From Typha latifolia (Eukaryota; Streptophyta; Magnoliopsida; Poales; Typhaceae), in assembly GCA_019914945.1 (NCBI GenBank), contig CM034102.1, positions 14,745,501 to 14,809,500 on the forward strand: a stretch of 64,000 nucleotides of DNA, in the 5' to 3' direction. The position numbers and the translations under genes were made by a program. Numbering within the stretch: the first letter of the stretch is position 1; the number at the start of each line of letters is the position of its first letter. This document shows positions 1 to 12,078 of the stretch, one piece after another. The notes under the pieces are model-generated. The model did no database searches and was not told the origin of the DNA. It saw only the letters and a program-made list of their open reading frames with translations.

Positions 1-230
1 CGACTTAGGCTAGAGTCGAAAAAAATTTTGAGCCCTAGAATATTGCTCAAGCTCGATTCAGCTCAACTCGAGCCGAGCATTAGAATTCTGCTCAGACTCG
101 GCTCAGCTCAACTCAAACAGAGCCAGAGCTGAGCCAAAGCCTAAAATAAGCCTATTATGAAGTCTCATTCAAGCCGAGCTGGACCGAGCTAGATCGAGCC
201 ACAACCTATGCTGAAATTGAATAACTCTTC

Positions 231-285
<55 letters not shown>

Positions 286-1107
286 ATCACTCTTCTGCCA
301 TCTCTATCGCTATTACCACCCACCCATCTCTCTTTACTCTCTCCCTCTTCTTCTATAAAACTTCTCTTTCTTTGCTCACATGAGAAAATCACCAAGCGAA
401 TTGGATCAGACCCTCTGCTATCAGTGCCAATATTACCCCATCCCGTGTAGCACCTTGAACAGCTGTTGATAGGATTTATCCCCAAACTTTACTAATCCAC
501 GGATAAGATGAGGTTATCTGGGAACAAAACAGGGAAGAGTTTATATCCTACTTACTTAATAATAGAGGTTGGTGACCTTTAGGCGACCAGTGAGTTGATC
601 AAGGGAGACCTCATCGATCTCGAAGTCAAGGGCATGGAGGGGCATCTTGGACGATGGGGTGGATGTCGTCATCGCCATGGGGGGGATGAATGAGAGGGAG
701 TGGGTTGGGAACTTGGGATTAGGGATTGTGAGTTTGGGCTGTTACTGGGGAGACATCGCAAGGCTGGATGCATGTGAGAATTTTGAGGAGGTCCGTCGAA
801 GCAACAACTACATCAACCGAGAATACTGCATGGGGTAGGGTGTGGTAAGATGAGACGACTTAGCAAATGAGGACAAGGCAGCACCGCGGCAGATTGAGGA
901 GGATGAGCACGGTGTCGAAGGAAGAGGAGGAGGCGGAGATGGGATTTAGGAATTAGGGTTTTCTCACCCCTTTTATACCGAGCCTTTCGAGCCAAGCTTG
1001 AGCAAGCCGGCTCTAGCTTAGGCTCGGCTCATCTCTAACTGAGCCGAGCCGAACTCAAGCTTTAGTCGAGCCCGAGCCCGAGCTGCTCATTTATTTTAGC
1101 AACCCTA
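1..1107. mobile_element. hAT-like non-autonomous DNA transposon, left end outside window
   Basis: Both ends of this stretch carry dense arrays of the motif GAGCCGAGC/GCTCGGCTC (about 1-200 and 970-1090). These look like the subterminal repeats of the complete element at 14443-15240. The right terminus reads ...TTTTAGCAACCCTA at 1107, whose reverse complement starts TAGGGTTGC, close to the terminal TAGGGTTAT of the complete copy. The eight bases after it (GGTGTAAA) would be the target duplication, but the left end is outside the window so this cannot be tested. The interior is G-rich with no convincing coding sequence. A TC microsatellite lies inside it. The superfamily assignment is inferred from termini and from the 8-bp duplication of the related copy. 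Confidence 0.6.
235..282. repeat. (TC)n microsatellite
   Basis: An uninterrupted run of about 24 TC units inside the hAT-like element. It produces false Ser-Leu and Arg-Glu repeat reading frames on the two strands. Confidence 0.97.
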
Positions 1108-3540
1108 GGTGTAAATTATCCATCGTTGGCGACTGCATGTTATTACTCTCATTTTACTCGTTCCTTTTTGTTTCTCATATCTACCGCGAAGCTAATAAGT
1201 CTAAAAACTGGCTTACTAACTCGGGTAGAACTATTACTCTTTTGGCTACCGACGTTGAGCAGTACTCTTTGTAATTATTGTGGCTTAATAATATTGAGAT
1301 ATAATCTATTTTGATAAATAATATTAAAAGGAGGCGTATCCCACCCGGTCCACAAAAATAAAAATAAGAAAACTTTGCTTTAACGGTGTCAGCGTAGCTT
1401 GCCTTGGTAGATAGAATCTGTCAGATCCCGTCACGTGATGCAGCAAGTACTGTGACAAGAATTAGAACATAAAAAAAATAAAAAATATTTGTGACAAGGA
1501 TCAACTACTTGCTAACAAGAAAAATTAATTTGGGTCACACTGTCGGCACTTGCAAGTCGCAGGAGCCAAGACCCAAAGGGCCAAGAGTGCTTGTTTGTAT
1601 TCAGTTCTAGGATCCTTTCCAACATGGATTAGGTGAACACCATACACACACTCTTTCCAACCATACTCGTATTAAATTTTATATATATCTTGTGAGAATA
1701 ACCCTATCCTTCCTTATCCATCCCTTTCCTGACTCTCTATCTAAATTTTAGATTATTTTTCTCGACAAATCTAGCCCAGCATTCTCTACGCCTATCTTTT
1801 CTATACATATAATTTAAAAGAAAAAAAAAATTAGCGTAGTATTTTCCGTAATCCGTGAGGCATATTGCATTCAATATTATGCCTCTATGTCATGCTGAAG
1901 TGAAGCAGTTTGGGCTGGTCTTACTGCTAGCCCTGGAAGAGGAAGAATTGCATGTACTTGGCCCAGTTTGAGCTCTATACTTGTGTAGAGGAGGAAGAAT
2001 AGGCTACTGGAGGCATCCTGTGGTCCTAATTCTTTCAACACTATTTGTCCATGTACAGATAAGCTATTCATGAATCATGAGGAAAATATAGTTACAAAGT
2101 CTATTACTCAATCAAAATCGTTTAAAGTGAACCTTATAAATAACAGCAATGGGAAACCAAGAGAGGTTGGCTGTGCTTTATCCACTACAATTGAATTGAA
2201 ACCAGAGAGTTAGAGAGTGCTCACATGATTAAAGGCTCTAATAGCGTATTAAGTGTATTCGGATTCAAATTTTGAATAGTATCATTCGAAAACCAACACC
2301 TAATAATGAAAAGTTGTAGGTTATGATTAAACGACCAGATTTGAGGACTAATGGGGCTTCCTTGGGGAAAAATTAGCCAACTTAGCGTGCTAGCTCCTCT
2401 TGCTTTGACATTCGTGCAACAAATATCTACCTAATTCCAAAGATATCAATTAATCAAACACCTCTATCTTTTAATAATTGTACCATATTATATCAAATTT
2501 TTAATAGAAGGAGTCTATTATAGTTGCTCATTTGAGGTGCACGATCCAGCATATCATACGGTCAAATCTACAGTGTCCTCTTTTTTTAGTGTGATCTGAT
2601 CCGTATAATCGCCGTACTAATTAGTTATTAACCATATATTTTAGACAAATTCCAATAAAGGCTCTTGGTATGGGTTGTTCACATAAGACATCCTCAAATT
2701 TTTAACTAATATATTAAGCCGTTTAGTTTAAACTTTAAATTATATGTATCATCGAACTATTGTTCTAAATTAAACTTCGTCGAGACATTACTCCGAGTCA
2801 TCATACTACTGAGCTGTCGAACAAGCCAACCCTAATTATTGAATAATTTTTTTATAATAATTATTTAAAATTAAAATTGATCCTATAGTCTTCGTGTTAA
2901 TTGATATATTAGAGCGTTTATATTTGTGTCTAGTCAGCAAGTTTTGAATAAGAAAATACCAGCCCAAGTACGCATAAAGGTTCTTATACGCCGGGACGCA
3001 CAAAGAGGCCGGATGACAACAAACGCAACCGAAAATGTATGCGGAAACAGAAGGTGGCAGGTGGTGGGCGCAGTGACGCACACGTTGCTCCTGACGGGCG
3101 GATGGCAAGTCGCCCTCAAGACATAAGTAACGCATAAAATTCGGTATGCGGGCGGCTGCACCAAAGTCCCCGTTGCACCTTGCGTCCCCGTCCAAATATC
3201 CAATCCTTCCAAAGGTCTTTTTAGTCCTCAACCAATAATAAAATTTCTAAACATATTTATCTGGAAAAGATCGGTCGTAGTAGTTTCCGTAAATTTGGCG
3301 CACCATGAGGGAGCGCGTCGCGAAGCCAGGGACCTAAATTTAAAATCCGAAATAATAAATGAAGGGAAAAATAGGAGTGAAGTTACAATTTTGCCCTCAC
3401 CAACCACCATCGCCGATTTACCACATAGTGGCGCCGCATGTTTCGAATCTCAAACCAAAGGACTGGATCGTGGATTTGTGCTCCTATAGGGGTATTTTGA
3501 TAAGAATATTTTGGTTTAACAAACTAGAGAAATATCTCTT
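1108..3540. other. Intergenic, no gene recognised
   Basis: AT-rich intergenic sequence with only short unsupported reading frames. A patch at about 2985-3200 is richer in GC and CpG than its surroundings and is open in several frames on both strands, but none of the translations resembles a family I know. The stretch ends in pyrimidine-rich sequence that is probably the promoter and leader of the AT-hook-like gene. Confidence 0.6.
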
Positions 3541-4727
3541 CTCTATGCAGACTATACTCTTTCCTTTCCCCTCGCTGCCCTGCTCCTCTATTGGAGCTCA
3601 GATGCCATTGTAATTAAAATCTAAACCTCTTCCTCCCATTTCTGATCTGGGTCTTGGTTGGTTCATCCAAAAAGTCTTATTTGGTTCATCAAATCCCCAA
3701 CTTCCTCCTTACACAACCATGAAAATCTAATCTTTTTATGCCTTCTTTTTTTTCCTAAACACATCAGAATGGGAAGAATGGTGCACCTGAGCCACCGAAA
3801 GAGATGATCTTTCCATACATGGTTAGTTTTTGCACTTGTTTCTTTCTAGATTAATGTTCTTCCTATTTTCCTTTTACATTTATGCGAGAAAGATTGTCTT
3901 TTTCTTTCGTTTTTGTTGTTGTTGTTGTATTGTTCGTATACAGGATTTTCGTGCTTCTTAAGATGTTGGTTGTGGAGGTTTCACTATAGATTTAAATGTC
4001 ACCATGTTCAAAAGTCGAAACTTTTGGGTTTAAACACCAATTTTCTTTCTTTTCTTATGGAAAAGAAATGATTTTGGTTTTTCAAAGGAGATTGCCATGA
4101 TTTTATTTGTTTACCTATTTGATTTCTAATATAACATGATTCACATACTTTTTGCTGGCCATAGATGAAATCTCCACAGAATGGTTTCGTTAGACCACTA
4201 TACTTTTTCTTTGGCAAAGATGCCAAAGAAAAAGTACATGCTTGGTTTTATCTCTGTAATCTCTCGATGTTATCTTTTATATTCTCAATATATTTATAAA
4301 ATAGTTATGGTAATTTAAATGGAAAATTGGATGCTTGATCTATCTCTGCTTCTTACTTTCTGGATATAGGTTTTTTTTTTCTCCAAAATCCCTATTCCAA
4401 ATGATACATTCTGCATATATTTGTTTTATAAAGTAGAAAGTTCTAATAATTTTGGCATATAATAGGATCTGAGGGAGATAGGACCATTTGATGGTCTTCC
4501 TTTTAGTATCAATTATTTATTTCAATCTATTTCTGTAGTGAAAATCTTAACATTTTTCAGGTATATGGGATGAGATTGATTCTTTCGGTTTTTTTTCCCT
4601 CTAGATACACGCGAAAAACGATTAAAAACAGTTTGATATTTGTAAGCAAATGATGACTAAATTTGATTTCACTCCTTTTGCAGCTTCTATGATTGTTTGA
4701 GTCATTTCCATCGTCGGTTTAAAGTTA

Positions 4728-5135
4728 ATGGGTAGAGGTAGAGGAAAGGGAAAGAAATTGACCATTGTCGCGAGTCATGAAGATCCTGGAAGTGGCGGAG
4801 ATGAAGTAATACCTGCATATAAGAGAAGGGGAAGGCCACAAAAGCCTTTGAAGGATGACATTGATGAAGAAGAGAGTGAGAAAATTGAAGGAGAAGATGA
4901 CGATGTCAAACCGAAGGCCTCAAACAAAGAGATCAAAAGCTCAGTTGTAAACGGGAAGAAGAGGAAGAGGCATTCGCAAGTGAAAGAAGATTCAGATTCT
5001 GTCCTGGAAGAAAATTCTTCTGCAATCCGTTCCAGCAATAATGACTTGATTAGGCCTAAAGGTTTTCGGCAAAATGGAAGCCGGCGAAAGAGCAAACCTC
5101 GGCGAGCTGCTGAAGCAGGAGTTGAGTGCAAGTGA
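4728..5135 (+). CDS. Small basic AT-hook-like nuclear protein
   Basis: A 135-residue protein in one coding exon. It starts Met-Gly-Arg-Gly-Arg-Gly-Lys, has an AT-hook-like core RRGRP at residues 33-37 followed by QKPLK, an acidic stretch rich in Asp and Glu (43-60), a KKRKR nuclear-localisation-type cluster (77-81) and a basic tail RRKSKPRR (119-126). This composition suggests a small chromatin- or DNA-associated nuclear protein; minor-groove binding is inferred from the hook-like core only. The ATG at 4728 follows a likely 5'-UTR intron: donor near 3822 (CATG|gttag), acceptor at 4683 (ttttgcag|CTTC). Codon use and charge pattern support a real gene, and an AATAAA lies at about 5387. I do not recognise a named orthologue. 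Confidence 0.7.
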   Translation: MGRGRGKGKKLTIVASHEDPGSGGDEVIPAYKRRGRPQKPLKDDIDEEESEKIEGEDDDVKPKASNKEIKSSVVNGKKRKRHSQVKEDSDSVLEENSSAIRSSNNDLIRPKGFRQNGSRRKSKPRRAAEAGVECK

Positions 5136-8100
5136 GATTTTTACTAGTCCTCGGTGTTTTATATTTTTCAGATCCTCTTCTTTCGCTCTCTTTCCCTTGT
5201 TCATTTCACTTCTATAGTAATCTTATTGTTTTAAGGGTGAATTCTATTAGGAAGCTGGTGATTGAATGCACTGATCTGTGATCATCAACAGAGTTATAGC
5301 CAGCATTATTGTATTCTTTTGCTTAATTGTAGGCTTGTAGCTTCTCAATGCTCCCTCCCGAGTTGTGAACATGGAATTTTTGTTGCAATAAAGAGTTCAT
5401 TTGTTTTGCTAGTTGCCATCTACTTTTGAGAAACATCTGCATCCATTATTGCTTGGATAACATTTTAGACTACCAACCATCACAGGTCTACTCTTGATTT
5501 AAAGGATGCATTAGTTTACCAAATTTTTGTGTTTGCCATAAGATTTCTTTTCAAATTTTTTTGTTATTTGGTGGTGATAGGAAGTTAAAGACTCAAAGAT
5601 GCTTGAGAGGAAGATGCCTCGTGTTGCATAAACTTTTGGAGGCATTGATGCTTCCTTTGAAGCAATTCTTTGTCATAAGCTTTGTGACAGTGATTCTCTC
5701 TCTATTTCGATTCAAGCCTCTTTGGCATGCACATATCACTTTATCCATTCTCTTGCTTTCCACTTTTCTTTTCTCAGTTTAGTTTTGTATGTATGCTCTT
5801 TTGTATTAAGAATAAGAAAACCGTTAAGATTTCATCGAGCTATATATATATATATATATAAGAGTTAAAATATTCTTATTTCTTATTTAATGAGTTCTGA
5901 AACATATCAAAAGTTATATAAGGGCATTCATGCAAATAAGTAACTTTTGGAGGGCTATACACCGCTCCATCATGCATATCAAAAGTTGAACAACTGCGAA
6001 TCACGAGGCACATTGTGATGCAGTTGCTCGGTGGGCCTTGTTGGGCTAAAGTAGATAAAGCTCATACTGTGCCTAAATTGCAAACAATGGCCCAGCTCTA
6101 AGTGGTGCCCTTTCCAATCAACAGGTAAAGTTGGCAGGAAAAGAGAGGCCTCTTTTTGAAAAACAAAGAGAGAGAGAGAGAGAGAGAAAAAAAAAAGAAA
6201 AAAAAAAAGTAGCACCTTTAGCCGGTCACCTTTTTTCTCATCCTTCCTTGTTTTGTGGATGCACGGCCATGATGGGCTCATCTATTCGCCCGGCCAACTG
6301 TGGACCGTACGTTGGCTTTGGGGAACATTTGAGGCTCTGATGGACACCACACCCCCCCCATCTCTGTGTAATCCTTGGAATTGTGTACTTATCGGCAAAA
6401 AGGATTAGTAGATTGGAGTTGGAATAAATGGAGCCTACCCAAGAGGTAAAATAAAAGACCTTTTGTTTTAAAACTAGATTAATGTTAACTATATTTTAAA
6501 CTTTAGACCTACTTAACAGAGATGATGAAATAATTTAAATAATTCTCATTGCTATTAAGTATGTATACATATATTGAGAAGAGTGGGCGTAATCCAGTTA
6601 TATTTATTTAGAATAAGGAGACAGAAAGAACTACAAGTGTAGGAAAAAGAGAAGGTTATTAAGGAAAAGCTTTCAAAGAGGCCGGAGAGATTCAGGGCTT
6701 TCCTCATAAAAAAAAAAACTCAGCTATATTGTGTTCATTTCAGAGATGGAGTACGTTTGTGTGTGTGTGTATATATATATAGTTTTGGGAGAGTAAAATT
6801 GTAGTGTAGTTTTAACTGTTAACCAGATGTGAGACATTAATAAAGAAGTTTCCTTCAAAGTGTACCAACTCAAATAAGTTAGCCACTTCTCATTCCCTCT
6901 TGCCATCTTGCTCCATGTACTTGTTGGGCTTATTCTTTTATCCTTTGTTTGTTTGCTTACTGTCTCCAGGCTTATGGTTCCAATCCTTGTACTACTCCTA
7001 ACACCTTGCTTAAAGAAGGAATGCACCATTAAACCAAGATCTTCCTTTCCAAAAGCTAAGTTTGAGTTGTACCAAAGGTACTATAATAAAAGCTCATTCA
7101 TCTACAGAAGCCATCATGGAGATTTGGGAGATGGTCAGGGATAGGTTTGGGAATTTCCTCACCATAAGAAAAGAAAAAAGAAAAACCCAGCCATTGGTTT
7201 TTGTTGGATTTGCTCTCAGTCTCCAAGGAGGGTCAGTGGGCATAATTGATTTTAGAAACAAGTCCAAGAATCCAAAACCCCATGAGAGTAGTCTTTTGCA
7301 AATCCATTGCTCATTCCAAGAGATTCTCCCCTCCTCAATGGAACTCATTTGAAAAAGGGATTAGAACACAAATCATCTTGTCAAAGCAAAAGAAGAGCAC
7401 AGACATCTCTGCCTCCAAAAGCGACTTTCCCAATACTATCTCCATCCCTTCAAAAGCCACTTTTGAGCCACCCTCACTCATCAAACACCTTTAAAAAAAG
7501 CTCACGTCCTAATTACCGTCTTTCGTATGTAAACATGAACTCATGTATACTTTAAACATCTAAAAGTTGGAAATTTTTTTCGTTAAATTGCTGAAATGAA
7601 CTTGGCAAAGAGAAGGAAAGCAAATTTCTTTCTTTTCTTTTTTATCATCACGAGCCACAATCTAAATCTCTCAAAAAATGAGGCATATAACGCTTTAATA
7701 AATAAATTAGGGAGTAAAACTCATGTTCTCTTTTATAAATAAATTAGTAAGACTTTGTTCAAGGACAGCAGTGGTGGTGGCTTAAAAAGAAAGAGCAACA
7801 TGTAAACTGGCATAGATTTTTTTTCTTTTTTCTTCTCAACAATGTCACTACCCTTTAATGAGTTTTTCTCTGAATATTCTGACAGTTTGAGCAGAGTACT
7901 GTGACCCCAAGATGGCATGGCCCAGATGACAGGTGCATGTGTCTTTACATTAAGGGCAGAAAGACCCAGCCAGTTGAGACTCCCAAAAGGCCCTCCCTTT
8001 TACTACTCCAAAGTGCCCTCCCCTCCCCTCCCCCTTCCCCTCCCCCTCCCCTTGTTTTACAGAACCCTCCTTTCCTTTTTGTCCCCCACCCCACCCTTTG
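5136..8100. other. 3' UTR of AT-hook-like gene, intergenic DNA and SPL promoter
   Basis: The first few hundred bases are probably the 3' UTR of the upstream gene (AATAAA near 5387). The rest is AT-rich with a (TA)n run at 5841-5860 and an (AG)n run at 6166-6187. Reading frames between 6900 and 7560 are short, overlap one another and lack family resemblance. From about 7985 the strand is very C/T-rich (repeated CCCCTCC), typical of a plant 5' leader just ahead of the SPL start. Confidence 0.55.
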
Positions 8101-8111
8101 CACCAGAAGCC

Positions 8112-8126
8112 ATGGATGGACTGTAG
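8112..8126 (+). promoter_or_regulatory. Four-codon upstream ORF ahead of SPL
   Basis: ATG GAT GGA CTG TAG encodes Met-Asp-Gly-Leu and stops nine bases before the SPL start codon at 8136. If the leader begins upstream of it, as the C/T-rich sequence suggests, it could lower or condition translation of the transcription factor. Transcript evidence would be needed to show it is in the mRNA. Confidence 0.5.
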
Positions 8127-8135
8127 AGATTGGAA

Positions 8136-11100
8136 ATGGAGATGGGTTCAAGCTCTATGGAGGCCCCTGGGGCCTGTGGCTCTAATGACTCCCTTAATGG
8201 GCTAAAGTTTGGGAAAAAGATCTACTTTGAAGATGGTGGCAGTGGGGGAGCTCCTCCTCCTCCAAGGCTCCAACCTCATCTGGGAAGAAGGGGAAGGGGG
8301 TTGTGCAAGGTGGGCAGCAGCCACCCAGGTGCCAAGTGGAGGGTTGCAAGGTGGATCTCACAGGGGCCAAGGCTTACTACTGCAGGCATAAGGTGTGTGG
8401 GATGCACTCCAAGGCTCCCAAAGTCATTGTGGGAGGATTGGAGCAAAGGTTTTGTCAGCAGTGCAGCAGGTCAGCTTCGGCTTCCACCATTCATCAATTT
8501 ATTGTCTTCCATTTCTTGGTCCATGCTTTTGTGTTGGGGTAATTAGATTTGTTGCCTTTTCTAGTATGTACCTTTAATTTCCCCCCCTTTTTGCTATGTA
8601 TGGTGGATGCTTATGATATACTAACAGTAGTACATTTGGTAGGGCATTTGGCTTGCTATTTGTTAGATTAACGATTTACTGCACAATTAGCCCTAATTGC
8701 ACTTTGGCAGCTCTTCTTTTATCTTAGATCTTCTATTTAAATGCTGATTTAGCTTTTTCTTCTATTTTTCTGGAATGCATCTTTCCTATCATTAACTTAA
8801 CTAATTTTTTTTTATATGTTGGAAAAGAGTTCCTATCTTTTCGTTATGTGAATTCTAATGTGTTTTAGGGCTTGCTACATTTTCTTTACAGTTTCTCAAC
8901 TCATGTATATTTAAGATCTATCTCAAGATGATTTTTAAGACATTATTAGAACTTTACTTTGCTCTGAAGCAAAAGAAAAGTAAGATGTCGTTGCCAATAG
9001 ACTTCGATATTTGAAGTTACTGGTGACATTTATATCGATAACACTCAGTGTTTTTGAATCTCTATGCATCTGATTCCTGTAGTGCTAGTATTAGGCATAT
9101 ATCGATGCTGATGGAATTGTTGTTAATCATAAAATGCTTTTGAAAGTTTCTTTCTGAGGAATTATGCTTTATTTGTTCACTTAGAAGAACATCAGTATTC
9201 TGCTGATTCTTTTGCTACCTTTCTCAACTTAATTAGTATATAATTATGTCAAGTAGAATCCTATTTCCCAAACAGCACTAACAAACTGAATTTATAGAAA
9301 AGTAAGTGCAAAGCTTTTGTTAATAAGGTTTTTGGCAGGACAATTACTTCTTAATGGAGATGAACTATTTCATGCATTGGCGTAATCCATGATACCCCTT
9401 TGTTAAAATATCTCCCTAGCTAATTCCTAAAGCAAATATTTTCATTTTTCTCCATCCTCTAGGCTCTTTGGCTAGAGGATTTTTGGATGGTTGCTCTTAG
9501 GTTGCATGTGTGTGAATAGTCTGATGACTGATGTAGGCAACTTTTTGGTGGGGGGCGGATCAAGTCCCTCGTTTTTTATTCTTTAGGGATTTGACAATGA
9601 ATTTAGAGGGGTTGAATGCTAGAAATTGGTTGCAAATTTAGTTCTTGGAGCCTTCTTATCAATTAGTTGTGCTGTACCTGACCACAATTGTTGGGAAAAG
9701 ATTGACATGATGATATGATGATGATGTAAAAGGAAGTAGCTTCCATTATGTGAAAGGAGAAATCACAGGAAAAGAAGAATGAGGAATTGTTCCTCATGGC
9801 CTAAAATTGGAGAGCACAAGTTTCTTAACTTGCATCCTATAAGTACCCTCCCATCATATGAGAGGAGGAGAAAGCACAAAAAAAGGACAATCATGGGATG
9901 ACCCTTTTCCAGGGTAAGTTTCTTTTCTATTCCTAAATAGAACTTAGGTACAATACACTATCTCTCAGAGTTATCCAGGTGAGATAGATTTTCTTCTCAA
10001 TTTAGAAGACGGTTATTTGCTAATTCATTTAATACCCTACATGCATATGCTTTTGCTAATCATCTTGCAAGCCTAGAACAGTTATTATAAAGGTGTTTGC
10101 CTTGTTCATAATATGTCTTCTGTTATGGTCCTACAAGCACCATTCGTACTGTGAATGACCATTGCTTGTGGGTGTGAACAGTTGTTTTTTTGTGTGGTCA
10201 TTTTAGTTATAACAGATTGTAATATATGAATTTCATCTTTCTAAAGATCAGTTTTGATGGTTGTTCCAATAAATTCCTTCTGTTGTATGTTCCAGATGAT
10301 GAATTTGATTATCCAATCTCAAAAAACACTATTTCATGGCTGAGTATTTCCACAGGTTTCATCAGTTACCTGAATTTGACCAAGGGAAGCGTAGCTGCCG
10401 TAGACGTTTGGCTGGCCATAACCAGAGACGCAGGAAGCCACCTTCTGGGCCTTTGTCATCGCACTATGGTCGCCTGGCATCAACATTCCATGGTAAAACA
10501 CATCTCTAATATCTCCGAGATTCATCTCATTTCCTTACATAGTATACAATTTAACAGGCGAGCCGAGCAGATTCAGAAGCTTTCTTATGGATTTCACTTA
10601 CCCGAGGGCGCCTCCAACTACAGCGAGAGATATTTGGCCAACTGTCAGACCTAGCGATCAGATGACCGGTAGCCAGTGGCAGGAAGGCTTAGACCCTCAT
10701 CCTGGTGCAGTCTCGGTACATGGAGCCCACCCATACATGCAGGGTTCTGCAGCAGGTGCCCTCTTCTCCGCCTCAGAGCTTCCGCCGGGTGAATGCCTTG
10801 CAGGAGTCGCCGACTCCGGCTGTGCTCTCTCTCTTCTGTCAACTCAGCCATGGGATAACAACACTACCAGAACCCGACCTCCGACAATCTCAGCAAGCAG
10901 CAGTTTCGAAGGCGCTCCTATGGCTCATCCGGTGATGCCGAGTAATTACGCGACCAGTCCCTGGGGTCTCAGGGGTCATGGAGGCAGGAATAGCTCCCAT
11001 GAGATGCTGCATGATATGGGAATAGATGAGGTTGCAGGTGCCAGCAATGGTCAGTTTTCCGGTGAGCTCGAGTTAGCTCTGCAGGGAAATGGGCCATCTC

Positions 11101-11165
11101 ACCTGGATCATGGCTCGAGTAGGGCATTCGACCACTCAGGTCATGTGATGCACTGGTCTCTCTAG
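8136..11165 (+). CDS. SPL: SBP-box (SQUAMOSA promoter-binding-like) transcription factor with apparent frameshift
   Basis: Three exons: 8136-8469, 10356-10492, 10558-11165. The protein has a short N-terminal block with [14 protein letters not shown], an SBP zinc-finger domain (about residues 64-138; RCQVEGC...YYCRHKVC...[10 protein letters not shown], then nuclear signal [17 protein letters not shown]) and a C-terminus with [13 protein letters not shown] ending HWSL. SBP factors bind GTAC cores and control phase change and branching. The first intron interrupts the SBP domain after Cys-Ser-Arg, its usual place. A miR156 site lies in exon 3. The clade resembles AtSPL9/15 and rice SPL14/16/17/18. 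Frame 0 of the N-terminus does not join the SBP frame: one base is missing within about 8241-8260, most simply in the G run 8244-8248. With one extra base the three exons total 1080 nt, 359 codons plus stop. This is either an assembly indel or a real frameshift allele. Confidence 0.93.
10822..10841 (+). promoter_or_regulatory. miR156 target site in SPL exon 3
   Basis: The 20 bases GTGCTCTCTCTCTTCTGTCA match the miR156/157 complementary site as known from plant SPL mRNAs, and encode the typical Cys-Ala-Leu-Ser-Leu-Leu-Ser stretch. The site lies in the coding part of the last exon, as in other miR156-regulated SPL genes, so the transcript should be repressed by miR156 in juvenile tissue. Confidence 0.95.
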
Positions 11166-12078
11166 AACCTCATATTCTAGTCCGCTCTTGAAGACATGGT
11201 TCGTGCAGCTGCTTCGTTTTCTTCTTCTGCTCTCCATGGTTTTGGACTCACAAGATCATGAATTTGAATCTGCGTGTCTGGATCTATTAAACTTATGCTA
11301 TTACTAGTGTTAGAATGTTGTTTGTGAGTTTTCTAAAATGTTTTCCTATATCTGCTGAGATGAAGAGGTAAATTACAACTTTTAGTTTCACCGTTGATCT
11401 CTGATACATAGCTCGAATAACTTGTCGACCATCTTGGAAATGTGTAAACTGATACATCACCATCGTGATTTTATGCATTTCACCTAATGTACTGAATTGA
11501 AAAGGAATAGCAAGTATTAAACATTTTGCAGTACAATCACAGAGTTGGAAGACTAAGAAAAGGTAAAATAGAAGTCATAGCATGTTCTTCTCATGTTTCA
11601 TTCATCTCAGTATAACAACAAAAACTTGAGATGGTGCTGAATGTAATGTTAATAAATCACAGGTATTGTGTTTCCTTCCTTTCTTGCATGTGTCGAAAAC
11701 TTCTGACTACAGATAATTTAGTCCTCCTTAGTTCATGATTCAGTTTGCCCTGCCCTTCGCAAATGATATAATCATCAACATTATACATGTGCATAGTGCA
11801 TACTGGCTGGCAATACCATCTGCCTCTCCAATCAACTGATGAGAAAGATAAATGTAGCAATCTGTTGTATAGAATTGCCTATTATGCAAAGATACCATAA
11901 TCTGCTATCTGCTTGAGGATGATCAGGATTCTCAAACATCATTGAAATGGAGGAGTCTATGGAGATAACCGGATTTCTGCAATAACTTGATGGCAGTTAA
12001 AATGCACCGCCAACTCTTGGAAGATGCCTCCTGTAATAGAATAGAAACGCTCAATTGAAGCTCTCGAAAAGTTAGCAC
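11166..12078. other. Convergent 3' regions of SPL and the G-patch gene
   Basis: About 0.9 kb between the SPL stop and the stop codon of the minus-strand G-patch gene. It should hold both 3' UTRs. Only short reading frames without family resemblance are present. Confidence 0.6.

Noticed and set aside
189..485. Reading frames on both strands with Arg-Glu or Leu-Ser repeats
   Set aside because: They are translations of the TC microsatellite inside a transposon-like element, with no support outside the repeat.
5561..5782. 73-codon frame with hydrophobic C-terminus downstream of the AT-hook-like gene
   Set aside because: It lies in likely 3' UTR or intergenic sequence, has no family resemblance and no splice or start context.
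6908..7555. Several overlapping 60-100 codon frames
   Set aside because: They overlap in different frames and strands with no recognisable family, as expected by chance in moderately AT-rich DNA.
8209..8577. Alternative frames through SPL exon 1
   Set aside because: They are shadows of the SBP exon, or run past the 8469 donor into the first intron.
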